Assembly (NCBI RefSeq): GCF_000337495.1 | Contig: NZ_AOIS01000018.1 | Location: 38,929-102,928, forward strand | Source of the DNA: Haloterrigena salina JCM 13891 | GTDB taxonomy: Archaea; Halobacteriota; Halobacteria; Halobacteriales; Natrialbaceae | Direction: 5' to 3' | Length of the DNA: 64,000 bases | In this document: positions 17,982 through 26,373 of the stretch, in pieces | Numbering within the stretch: position 1 is the first letter of the stretch | Layout: the number at the start of each line of letters is the position of its first letter | Translations under genes and position numbers: made by a program | Notes under the pieces: generated by a model | What the model was told of the DNA's origin: nothing | Databases searched by the model: none | Seen by the model: only the letters and a program-made list of their open reading frames with translations

Positions 17982-18722
17982 ATAGACATTCCAACTGAGA
18001 AGATATTAGCAGTAACGTTCTCCATTTTACTGATTACGGGGGCTATCGGCCCGGCTTTGGCCGCTCCAAATTCCCCGACACCGCAACCGACCGCAGAGAA
18101 CGGAAGCGAAAACGCGGCGTACGAACTGTTTTCGGCGGGTGACCGCGACCCCACCGCACTCGAGCTGAAATATGCAGCCGTGCAGGAATTAGCGGTGCTG
18201 GAGCCCGCGGATCGGTCAGACGAACGCCGGAAGAAGCAGGCAGGGAATCGAATCAACGAGACGGTAGATAACTATCTCGACGACGACCGCGTCGAGAGTC
18301 CGGCGGTGTTCGAAGGAGATGCCGCCGCCGCATCGCATCTGGCGTCGCTCTCGGATGCCGATCCGCACGGCGTCAACCAGACGACATGGTTACTCGCGAA
18401 GGCGAACGCGCGGACTGCGAACGTATCCATCACGGATGTGAAACGCGCCCTCGAGCGGTTCGACGACGACCTCGACGATCCCGGCCATCGGAACGCGATC
18501 GAGAGCCACCTTCGAAACGCAGAACGGGCGTACGAGCGGGGTGAGAACGCGCTCGAGCGTGACGGAAGCGTCAAACGAACGGCGAAGGATCGCGCACGTG
18601 CGATCCGGCAGTTCATGACCGCGTGGCGCCAGAGCCAGCAGGCGCTGGACACGATCCAGCGGGAAGACGACCCCGCAGGTCACCATCACGATGCGCGGCG
18701 ATCCACCTCGGAACGACAGTGA
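17982..18722 (+). pseudogene. N-terminal fragment of the polymorphic toxin (signal peptide and helical domain), separated by a frameshift
   Basis: After an in-frame TAG at 17970-17972 the frame is open and encodes a clear signal peptide: polar start (IDIPTEK), hydrophobic core (ILAVTFSILLITGAIGP) and an ALA-A cleavage site. A helical domain of about 200 residues follows. There is no ATG, GTG or TTG before the hydrophobic core. The first usable codon (TTG 18057) falls at the cleavage site and would remove the signal. An ATA at 17982 sits where a leaderless ATG is expected. At about 18678 the frame should pass to the large downstream frame: frame +1 reads VTITMRGDPP there, whereas this frame runs on to HHHDARRS and stops. 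I read this as one gene with a start lesion and a one-base insertion. Confidence 0.6.
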
Positions 18723-21700
18723 TTCGATCACCGGTGAGATCCGTGGTACCGTCTTCGACGTTCGGCCGCACGATTTGACCACCGCGACGGTGACGGTCGG
18801 TGATACCGAACCGAAAACGGTTCCGCTCGAGAGGACTAGCCGGGGACTGACGGCCACGTTCGCGGTGAACGTCACCCTACAGGAACAGCGTACCTCGGTC
18901 ACAGTCGAGGTCGACGACACCGGGACCCGGCGCGGGAGACCTGGTGCTGCTGACGTTGGTCGTGATATCGTCTTGTTCGACGGCGACGGCCTTCCGGATA
19001 CGTACGAAAGAGATGTCGTCGGAACCGACCCGCAGGACCCGGATAGCGATTCTCCGAAGGTCGATGAAAACGTCAGCGATAACGGCATCGTCGATGGCCT
19101 CGAAGACTTCGACGCCGACAACGTCTCGAATTACCACGAAGGTCGGTTCGGGTCCGATCCGTTCCAGGTGGATACTGATGGTGACGGACTGCCCGATCAG
19201 TTCGAGGTCCAATATCCGGAACTCGACCAGACCCTGACCGATACCAACGACGACGGTACCAGCGATGCTGAGTGGGATATCGACGACGACGGATTGACCA
19301 ACCGCGAGGAGTACGAGGCCGGTACGAACCCGCAGCTGGCCGACCGCGACCACGACGGTCTCGATGACGGCCGTGAGTTGAAGGTCGGCACGGACCCCCA
19401 GAACCCGGATACCGATGACGACGGGCTGCTCGACGGCGAGGAACTCGAACTCGGAACGGACCCGCTCGTGGCCGACTCCGACGGTGACGGGGTCGTGGAC
19501 GGCAGCGAGACGATCGAGACGACGGTTCGCGACGAAGAAACCAACGTCTCGTTAACGATGCGCGGTTCGGGGAACGTGGCCTCTGCGGTAGATATCACCC
19601 CGAAGCCGACGTTCTTCGAGGAAGACGAGATCAGTGCGAGCCCCACCGTCCGTGTCGTTAACCGTACCGACTTCACGAACGCGACGATCGAAATTCCGAT
19701 CGACGAGACGATACCGGAGTCGAAGTACGACGATCTCTCCGTCTTCAAATGGAGCGGACAGGCGAACGAAACGTGGATGCCGGTCGAGTCGACGATCGAA
19801 AACGGAACCGCACGTGCGACGGTCGACTCGTTCTCGTACTTCACGGTGCTCGACGCCGACGAGTGGGTCGATGCGACGCTCCTCGACGAGACGACGGAAG
19901 CGGTTCCACTCGAGGGCAGTTCGAACTTTTCGTGTAACGCTGCCTGCGAGGTCGCGGACAACTCGACGCTCGTCCTCGGTGGTGAACCGAACGCTCGAAA
20001 GATATCCGTCGAGCAGGGATCCGAACGCTTCGACGTCGTTCCGTTGAGTAACGGCCAGCGGATCGAGGAGTTCTACGATTACGGTAACGCCCAGATCAAC
20101 TCCCCGCTGCCGATCGCCGAGAGCGACAAGAGCCAGCTCTTCTTCTGGTCCGGCCCGGAGGGACTGAGTCTCGTCCTTCTCCACGACAAGCCCAGCGACG
20201 GGTCCGGTGGCGCGGTCACGATGACGTTCGACGATCTCCCGACGGGCCAGGGGAACTGGATCGTCAGAGACGACTCCGGGGATTATCGACATAACACGCG
20301 GTTCGACTGGGCGTGGAATCGGATCCGTACGGACGGCGGTGTGTTCCGCGGTGGACTCACCAACCAGTCGGTAACGATCGATCCCGCATTCAACGACGCA
20401 GCGACCAGATCGCCGCTCGACCACGGTGAGCTCACCGACTGGCAGGTGTTGACGGGGCGTGCGACCGACCCACGGTCTCATTCGCTGGAGATGGACGAGC
20501 CGGTGACCGTCCGCGTTCCCGAGGCGCCGGCGATGAACGAGTCGAACGAGACTGTCGGCGATTCCGGAAACGCATCCATCACGTACGATCTCAGCGACGA
20601 TACCGACGAGATTTCGGTCGCCTACCAGACCGAGCAGACGAACGTCGATCCGACCGCGACGTTCGTCGCCACCGGTTCGAACGGAACGACGGTCACCGAA
20701 TCACTATCGATTGGGACAGTGGGCACGGTCAAAGAAGCCATCAACGTCTCCGCGCTCAGTGATGGCGAGGCCACGCTGACGCTCACCGCTGACGGTGTCA
20801 ATCTCAGAGCACAACTGCTTACCACGGATGCGGTCGATACGGACGGTGACGGGATTCCGGATGCCACCGAACGGAAGGGATTCCTGACCCCGCGCGGCAC
20901 AATCACGACCGACCCGGACAGTGCCGATACGGACGGCGACGGGCTCAGCGACCGCGAAGAAATCGGCGAGCCGACGAACTTGGATGACGTCGCCGAACGA
21001 CTCGAGCCCGGTAGCGGCGCTTCGGACCGGCAACAGCGACGGGCCAGAGCCCTCCTCGAGACCGTCGAAGCGGCCGGATACGATACGAACTCGACCAGAG
21101 GCGTCTACCTCAACATCGCGAGTGACCCGACGGAGAGAGACTCCGACGACGACGGGCTCGACGATCGGACGGAACGCGTCGAGGGGAGTACGGTCGTTAG
21201 AACGACCAGCGCTAGCGAGACCGAACGCGCCCTCGAGGGATCGGATATCGAGACACTGTCGAACGCCTACGAAACGTACAACGCGACCAGTAACCCGTGG
21301 AGCGTCGATACGGACGGGGATGGACTCGACGACGCCCGCGAACGCGAACTCGCGACGGATCCGACCGGAAGCGACACCGATCGTGACGGGCTTTTCGATC
21401 GCGACGAAGCCGACGACGAAGGTGATCCGACGCTGTTCGACACGCGCCCGCCGACGATCGACATCCGGAGTTCGGGCTATCATATCCCGGAGACGAGCCT
21501 CGACACGACGTACTGGGTCAGCCTCCGTCTGGACGATCCGACCGGTGTCGATCGAGCCGCACTGATCAAAGCCGGAAACGAAGAGACGTCCGAGACCTAC
21601 GACGGTGGCGATACCGTCTACGACTACCTCGAGTTCACCGAGAAATTCGCCGAGTCTGAGACCGAACTCGATACGAGCAGCGTGAAATCGACGTTCGTCT

Positions 21701-23445
21701 CTGGCTTTAAGAAGGCTACAGAAACAGCCGGAAGCGTCAGTGAGAGTATCGGTGATACCGTCGCCGGGACGACGATCCACGTCGAAGCGAGCGACACGAA
21801 CGGAAATAGCCAGCAAACCGTCGGCATTCAACGGCAGAACTTCTACAGCGAAGCCGCCGACGGGCTTTACACGGACACGATCTTCGATCATGCGGTGGCC
21901 AGCGAGTTCGGTACGGTCTCGGGATTCTCCTCGAGTCTGGGCGTCGCTCTCCAGGATGTCTCCCAGCTCATCGACGACCCTACTGCCGTCGTCGAAGGGA
22001 TCGAGATGCTCCTTGAGCTGGTCAGAGAGGAACGACTCGGAGCCGCCGAAACGCTGGTCGACGCGATGGTTCAGAGCGTCGAGCAGAAGCAGGCGTTGAA
22101 CAACCCGTACGGTTCGCTCGAGGAGAAAGACCGACCGCGGCTGTACGACACGTTCGAGCGGAACTGGTACGAGGGGTACGCGGCAGGGTTCCTCGCGAAA
22201 ACGGCGCTCGGCGGAGCGGCCTCGAGCAGCATCAAGAACACGATCAAGAGCACGACGACTGCGCAGAAAGTCGGCTCGAAACTCGCGGACACGAAGGCGC
22301 TTCGTGCGATCTCACGCGTCAGCGATGCGAAAGAGGCCGCGAAAGGCCGCGCGACCGCCCGAATTCTGCTGACTGCCGACGGTGACGCCGCCGAACCGCT
22401 GCTGAGTCAGGCCGATACCGCTGGCGGTGCGTTCCGGCTCTGGCGGCATCAGCGCGCGATGGACGCTGACGTCGATGCGATGTCAGAGGCCAAGCAGCAA
22501 CGGTTAGGCGAGTACCTCATGCGAAACGGTGACGATGGCGTGGACGTCTTCGACAGCCTCGATGCCGACGTGCGAGACGACTTCCTGGGGACGCCGTGTC
22601 GCCGAGCGTCGGTGTCGATGGCTGCCGGCGCCGGGCTGGCGGGTGGGTGCGGCGACATCGGCGACGACCTCCGCGAGCAGTTGACAGTCGTCGACAGCCG
22701 CAGCGACTCGTTTGACGTCAACCAGTTCCTCAAGAACACCGACGCCGACAGTCGGGCGGCGTTCAGCCAGGTCGACGATGCGACTGCGACCCGGATGCTC
22801 GTCCGCTACGGCGAGGGCGACCTCGATGCCGAGAATCTTCGGCGGATGAACGAACTGCTGGACAGCGGCGACATGGATCAGGCCGACGCCCAGCGGATGA
22901 TGGGGATGTTGGAGACGAAGGAGCATGATCCATTGATCGATGACGTCGATGCAAACGACCTCCTGGATATCGCTGAACAAGGAGGTGACTTAGCGACGAC
23001 ACGGCTGGTTGTAAAAGATAAGTCCGAAAACGTCCGCTGGATGGAACGAGGGAGGTACACACCCGAGAGTAGCGACAAAAGCTACGGATGGGAATATCTG
23101 AAGGCGCGACATATTGACGGTCGGCAGCTGACGGAGAAACAGGCGACGGACTTCTGGCCGATGGGGCAAAAATTCGACTCGAGAGCGGAGCCCCTGCCGG
23201 ATACCATGTCTGAAGAGGACGTCAACAAAGCAGTCTATCAAGCGATAAAAGAGGGTGAGACGACCGACCAAGATGCATTCAACTACGACGGATTCGACCC
23301 CGAGTTCGTTGATAGAACGGGAATTTCTCGCATTCGAGTCGTGATACGAGAGGGGAACGTTCGGACTGCTTTCCCGAAGGGTGGGGAAGATGCCTGGGCA
23401 TACATTAGTGAGAACGACGTTGGTTGGATCAACCGAGGTGAGTGA
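18691..23445 (+). CDS. giant secreted polymorphic toxin: TSP3 repeats, beta domains and variable C-terminal toxin domain
   Basis: A 1584-residue frame that is the main part of the toxin; the N-terminus is in the preceding fragment in another frame. A beta domain (GEIRGTVFDVRPHDLTTATV) is followed by calcium-binding thrombospondin-3 repeats of the DTDGDGLPD type at about residues 94-275. A beta-rich region and a second TSP3 group at about 713-920 follow. A helical and partly hydrophobic pre-toxin section (YEGYAAGFLAKTALGGAASS near 1165) leads to a linker (DDFLGTPCRR, LLDSGDMDQADAQRMMGML) and the toxin domain at about 1435-1584. That domain carries GWEYLKARHIDG, DFWPMGQ and GNVRTAFPK, which suggest an RNase-like fold (inference). 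The in-frame ATG used here lies inside the gene, so the listed start is only the start of the open frame. The immunity gene follows at once. Confidence 0.75.
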   Translation: MRGDPPRNDSDSITGEIRGTVFDVRPHDLTTATVTVGDTEPKTVPLERTSRGLTATFAVNVTLQEQRTSVTVEVDDTGTRRGRPGAADVGRDIVLFDGDGLPDTYERDVVGTDPQDPDSDSPKVDENVSDNGIVDGLEDFDADNVSNYHEGRFGSDPFQVDTDGDGLPDQFEVQYPELDQTLTDTNDDGTSDAEWDIDDDGLTNREEYEAGTNPQLADRDHDGLDDGRELKVGTDPQNPDTDDDGLLDGEELELGTDPLVADSDGDGVVDGSETIETTVRDEETNVSLTMRGSGNVASAVDITPKPTFFEEDEISASPTVRVVNRTDFTNATIEIPIDETIPESKYDDLSVFKWSGQANETWMPVESTIENGTARATVDSFSYFTVLDADEWVDATLLDETTEAVPLEGSSNFSCNAACEVADNSTLVLGGEPNARKISVEQGSERFDVVPLSNGQRIEEFYDYGNAQINSPLPIAESDKSQLFFWSGPEGLSLVLLHDKPSDGSGGAVTMTFDDLPTGQGNWIVRDDSGDYRHNTRFDWAWNRIRTDGGVFRGGLTNQSVTIDPAFNDAATRSPLDHGELTDWQVLTGRATDPRSHSLEMDEPVTVRVPEAPAMNESNETVGDSGNASITYDLSDDTDEISVAYQTEQTNVDPTATFVATGSNGTTVTESLSIGTVGTVKEAINVSALSDGEATLTLTADGVNLRAQLLTTDAVDTDGDGIPDATERKGFLTPRGTITTDPDSADTDGDGLSDREEIGEPTNLDDVAERLEPGSGASDRQQRRARALLETVEAAGYDTNSTRGVYLNIASDPTERDSDDDGLDDRTERVEGSTVVRTTSASETERALEGSDIETLSNAYETYNATSNPWSVDTDGDGLDDARERELATDPTGSDTDRDGLFDRDEADDEGDPTLFDTRPPTIDIRSSGYHIPETSLDTTYWVSLRLDDPTGVDRAALIKAGNEETSETYDGGDTVYDYLEFTEKFAESETELDTSSVKSTFVSGFKKATETAGSVSESIGDTVAGTTIHVEASDTNGNSQQTVGIQRQNFYSEAADGLYTDTIFDHAVASEFGTVSGFSSSLGVALQDVSQLIDDPTAVVEGIEMLLELVREERLGAAETLVDAMVQSVEQKQALNNPYGSLEEKDRPRLYDTFERNWYEGYAAGFLAKTALGGAASSSIKNTIKSTTTAQKVGSKLADTKALRAISRVSDAKEAAKGRATARILLTADGDAAEPLLSQADTAGGAFRLWRHQRAMDADVDAMSEAKQQRLGEYLMRNGDDGVDVFDSLDADVRDDFLGTPCRRASVSMAAGAGLAGGCGDIGDDLREQLTVVDSRSDSFDVNQFLKNTDADSRAAFSQVDDATATRMLVRYGEGDLDAENLRRMNELLDSGDMDQADAQRMMGMLETKEHDPLIDDVDANDLLDIAEQGGDLATTRLVVKDKSENVRWMERGRYTPESSDKSYGWEYLKARHIDGRQLTEKQATDFWPMGQKFDSRAEPLPDTMSEEDVNKAVYQAIKEGETTDQDAFNYDGFDPEFVDRTGISRIRVVIREGNVRTAFPKGGEDAWAYISENDVGWINRGE

Positions 23446-23447
23446 AG

Positions 23448-23966
23448 ATGAGAGATTACAGTAACCGGGGTGTCTATCTCGATCTCCCTTCACCGTCATC
23501 AACTGCTGGCTGGCTAGAGACGGGATCGATGCCGGCAGGCGATATACGGCTCCTTACGGAGAATATTCCGGAGGAAAGCGATAAACCGTATCATGAGTGC
23601 AGTCTGTTAGGGGACGTGTTGAAGGAACTGGTTGCCGGGATCGAAGCAATCCTCGACGGAGATAGCATCTCTATCGAGCTGGATGCCACTCGGATTCACA
23701 TTACCCCCAAACCAGATGGCGAGTGCGTCACGGTACGAGTCGAGATCATGGGGATTCCGGATGATGTCCGTGGACACGAGCCCGACGTGGTAGGAAGGAC
23801 CGAACTCGTGACGGAAATCTACGTCACTGTTCGATCTTGGTGTGACGACGCACTAGCGGTCAATCCGGATCTCGACAGTTCGGAATGGTATCAGGAACTC
23901 AAAGCGGCGCTCGCAGACGCAGAAGATGCACTCGAGGACGCCGGGATAGAAGAGATCCGACAGTAA
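23448..23966 (+). CDS. immunity protein for the main toxin
   Basis: A 172-residue acidic soluble protein beginning 3 nt after the toxin stop. A GAGGTGA Shine-Dalgarno sequence (23435-23441) stands 6 nt before ATG 23448, which decides this start over the GTG at 23442 that overlaps the stop. It shares an overall pattern with the protein at 25688-26185: G(S/W)MP(A/S)xD near residue 27, then DLV(D/G)RT-like and LVxEIYxTxRxW, ending in a helical tail with ALADAEDALEDAG. Position, size and pairing with a toxin tail make immunity the likely role. I do not know a named family. Confidence 0.7.
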   Translation: MRDYSNRGVYLDLPSPSSTAGWLETGSMPAGDIRLLTENIPEESDKPYHECSLLGDVLKELVAGIEAILDGDSISIELDATRIHITPKPDGECVTVRVEIMGIPDDVRGHEPDVVGRTELVTEIYVTVRSWCDDALAVNPDLDSSEWYQELKAALADAEDALEDAGIEEIRQ

Positions 23967-24155
23967 CTGTCGGAGCGACATCTCTGGAATTTCGCAAAGA
24001 AAGGGAGTCCCAGACCGGCACCAATAGGGGTGAATGGAATAGAAGTCAGAGCCGATCCGAATACTGGAAGATTGGAAGTTGTGTATCGGAAAAAAGGAGG
24101 CAAGCCTGTCTGGACCTGGTCGCGTGGAGCAGGTGATTGGCTGAGGAACCTATGA
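23967..24155 (+). pseudogene. orphan toxin tail (about 62 aa, no start codon)
   Basis: Directly after the immunity stop codon an open frame without a start encodes a compact C-terminal toxin-like fragment. It contains WNFAKKGSPRPAPIGVNG, EVRADPNTGRLEVVYRKKGG and ends with WTWSRGAGDWLRNL. The codons are protein-like, and the TGA overlaps the ATG of the next immunity gene (ATGA, 24152-24155). This is the usual junction of a toxin C-terminus with its immunity gene. The fragment shares no obvious sequence with the other two toxin tips, so it would be a different toxin. It is probably a displaced, silent tip. Confidence 0.6.
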
Positions 24156-24667
24156 CGAGTAAAGATACTATCGAGATCGCCTACTCCCGGCCAGAAGGGG
24201 ACGACAGGATACTCACCGATGAGGAAGCGCTATCCCTCTCAGTCGGTGTTACGATCACTGTCAACGGTGAGTCTTTCCCCGGCGACGGTGGAAGAATCGG
24301 ATTCCGTCTCCGAGAACTGATCATGGGATTCGTATTTTTCGGAATGGACGACTTCATCGTCGGTGAGAGCGAACGAGCCATCGTTACAGCGGGGGAGTCG
24401 TATCTCGTCTTCGAGCGCGAAAATGAGGACCACGTTAGAATTACCCTGTGCTACACCGAAAAGACAGCTAAGAACCCAGACGACCGGTATGATGCCGAGC
24501 CAACGATCGTCGTCGATCGTGATCCCCTCGTCGAAGAGATATTACAGACCATCGACGAGTTAGTCGAGATACTCCTCACAGAGAACCAAAACCTCCACGA
24601 TCGCTATCGGACCACTGTTCAGAGCTGTAGTGAACAACTCGAAGAGATAGGTGATGCCATAGAGTAA
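24152..24667 (+). CDS. immunity protein for the orphan toxin tail
   Basis: A 171-residue acidic protein whose ATG overlaps the stop of the orphan tail. A GAGG sequence lies about 7 nt upstream. Residues 30-100 are beta-rich (SVGVTITVNGES, YLVFERENEDHVRITLCY). The C-terminal third is helical (VDRDPLVEEILQTIDELVEILL). The tail pattern DPLVEEIxxTI resembles ALVEEIYTTIRRW of the third immunity protein, so the three may be distant relatives. Immunity is inferred from position. Confidence 0.6.
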   Translation: MTSKDTIEIAYSRPEGDDRILTDEEALSLSVGVTITVNGESFPGDGGRIGFRLRELIMGFVFFGMDDFIVGESERAIVTAGESYLVFERENEDHVRITLCYTEKTAKNPDDRYDAEPTIVVDRDPLVEEILQTIDELVEILLTENQNLHDRYRTTVQSCSEQLEEIGDAIE

Positions 24668-24807
24668 TCACCTCAGGCCAAGGTCCACCTGCCAGATTGC
24701 CTGACCCCCGAAATGCGGCGACGGGGACGCTAACCGCGACAACTACAGCGAGGACCACAGTTCGACAACCTCGGTCCCGAGGTGCGTGACGACTTCTTGG
24801 GGACGCC

Positions 24808-25683
24808 GTGTCGTCGCCTTCAACTGTCACCTTCGTGGGGGCAGGGATACCACAGCAGCCGGCCGCCGTAATGGTGGCGAGTGGCTGTGGTGGAATCAGC
24901 GACGACCTCCGCGAACAACTGACCGTCGTTGACAGCCGCAGTGACTCGTTCGACGCGAACGAGTTCCTGAAGAACACCGATGCCGACAGCCGGCAAGCGC
25001 TCGAGCGTGTGGACGACACGACGGCTACGCGGATGCTCGTCCGCTACGGCGAGGGCGACCTCGAGGCCGAGCATCTCCGCCGGATGAACGAACTGCTGGA
25101 CAGCGGCGACATGGCTCAGGCCGACGCCCAGCGGATGATGGGGATACTCGAGACGAAAGGCCACAATCCGCTAATCGAGGACACCATTCAAGCAAACGAT
25201 CTCCTCAAGATTCCGAGCCAGGGTAATGACCTGAGCACAACTCGACTCGTTGTTACTGACGACGATGGGAATATTCGTTGGCTCGAGCGTGGTGTCTTCG
25301 ACCCGAATGCTGGCCAGACAGACTATGGTTGGACCTATATGGAAGCACGTCATATCGACGGTAAGTTGATGCGTGAAAAGAGGGCAACCACCCTCTGGCC
25401 AATGGGCCAAGATTTCGATTCAAAGGCCCAGCCGCTCCCAAATTCGATGTCGGAAAAAGATGTCAGCGAAGCCATCTACAAGGCTCTCGAAGACACAGAA
25501 ACGACTCAACAAGACTCGTTCAAGTACAGCGACTTCGATCAAAGTTTCGTCGATAGAACAGGTGTTTCAGAGATTGAAGTTATAATCAGAAACGGTAACG
25601 TCCGGACTGCATATCCGAAAAAGGGCCCAGCAGTCTGGAAGTACATCAGTCAGAACGACGTTGGTTGGAGACATGTGGGGTGA
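24808..25683 (+). CDS. displaced toxin C-terminal cassette, second toxin tip
   Basis: The open frame gives 291 residues from a GTG (an ATG is at 24871), but similarity to the main toxin begins earlier, near 24761, in a different frame (FDNLGPEVRDDFLGTPCRR). So this is a frameshifted, displaced C-terminus rather than a free-standing gene. From SDDLREQLTVVDSRSDSFD onwards it matches the main toxin linker closely, and the toxin domain is related but diverged. Shared residues are GWxYxxARHIDG, WPMGQ, FDSKAxPLP, MSExDV, FVDRTG and GNVRTAYPK. It would be expressed only after recombination into a full-length gene, unless it is made from its own start. Its immunity gene overlaps or abuts the stop. 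Confidence 0.65.
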   Translation: MSSPSTVTFVGAGIPQQPAAVMVASGCGGISDDLREQLTVVDSRSDSFDANEFLKNTDADSRQALERVDDTTATRMLVRYGEGDLEAEHLRRMNELLDSGDMAQADAQRMMGILETKGHNPLIEDTIQANDLLKIPSQGNDLSTTRLVVTDDDGNIRWLERGVFDPNAGQTDYGWTYMEARHIDGKLMREKRATTLWPMGQDFDSKAQPLPNSMSEKDVSEAIYKALEDTETTQQDSFKYSDFDQSFVDRTGVSEIEVIIRNGNVRTAYPKKGPAVWKYISQNDVGWRHVG

Positions 25684-25687
25684 AACC

Positions 25688-26185
25688 ATGGAGGATACAT
25701 ATGATGAAATAGATATTGAAATCCAATCCCCGGGAACCTATGATCTAGAAAGAGGATGGATGCCGAGTGCTGACATGCGAATACACCTAGGTGGAATTGA
25801 GAGGGGAGAGGACCGTCCCTGGGACGACGTAAGCCTCCCGAATGAGGTGTTCCCGGATCTGCTCCGATGTATGGCTGTGATCCTCGAGAATGAGGAGTGC
25901 GCTGCAGCGTTCGATATGGGTGAACTCGAGTTCACGCCCGTCCCGGAGAACGACGCCGTCGGCGTGTATTTCCACATTGATGGGGTACCGCGAGAGAGCC
26001 GAGATGATTCGCCGGATCTCGTCGACCGCACTGCTCTCGTCGAGGAAATCTACACGACCATTAGACGGTGGGCCGACGAGGCGCTGGCGATCAACGACGA
26101 TTTGACGGACGCCGATTGGTTTCGGGAGATCGATACGGCACTCACGGACGCTGAACGAGTCCTCGAGGAGGAGGGGATTCGATAA
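25688..26185 (+). CDS. immunity protein for the second toxin tip
   Basis: A 165-residue acidic protein homologous to the first immunity protein: RGWMPSADMRI near residue 22, SPDLVDRTALVEEIYTTIRRW in the C-terminal half, and an ALTDAERVLEEEG tail. ATG 25688 has GGGGTGA just upstream and its length to the GWMP motif agrees with the first immunity protein. ATG 25673, which overlaps the toxin stop, is the alternative start. The domain of the paired toxin is related to that of the main toxin, and so is the immunity protein, as expected for co-diverging pairs. Confidence 0.68.
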   Translation: MEDTYDEIDIEIQSPGTYDLERGWMPSADMRIHLGGIERGEDRPWDDVSLPNEVFPDLLRCMAVILENEECAAAFDMGELEFTPVPENDAVGVYFHIDGVPRESRDDSPDLVDRTALVEEIYTTIRRWADEALAINDDLTDADWFREIDTALTDAERVLEEEGIR

Positions 26186-26373
26186 CCTCCAGCGTCCGTT
26201 AGCTGGTCGTTGGGAGTAAGTCCACTGTCGTGTGAAACCTTTCTATCCCGAGGGAGGTACCCCAATTATCGCTTTTTAAGCCTCCCGGCTTGAAGCACAT
26301 CTGGCTACTGGCGACGGGGCGGAAACTATTGCAGGTGGCTCGAGATACGAGAATGATTAAAACCGACGGAATA

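Noticed and set aside
18057-18722. TTG at 18057 as the true start of the N-terminal toxin fragment
   Set aside because: It lies at the signal-peptide cleavage site. The frame upstream encodes an obvious hydrophobic signal core, and the TATA box is about 100 nt before this TTG, so the real start should be near 17982.
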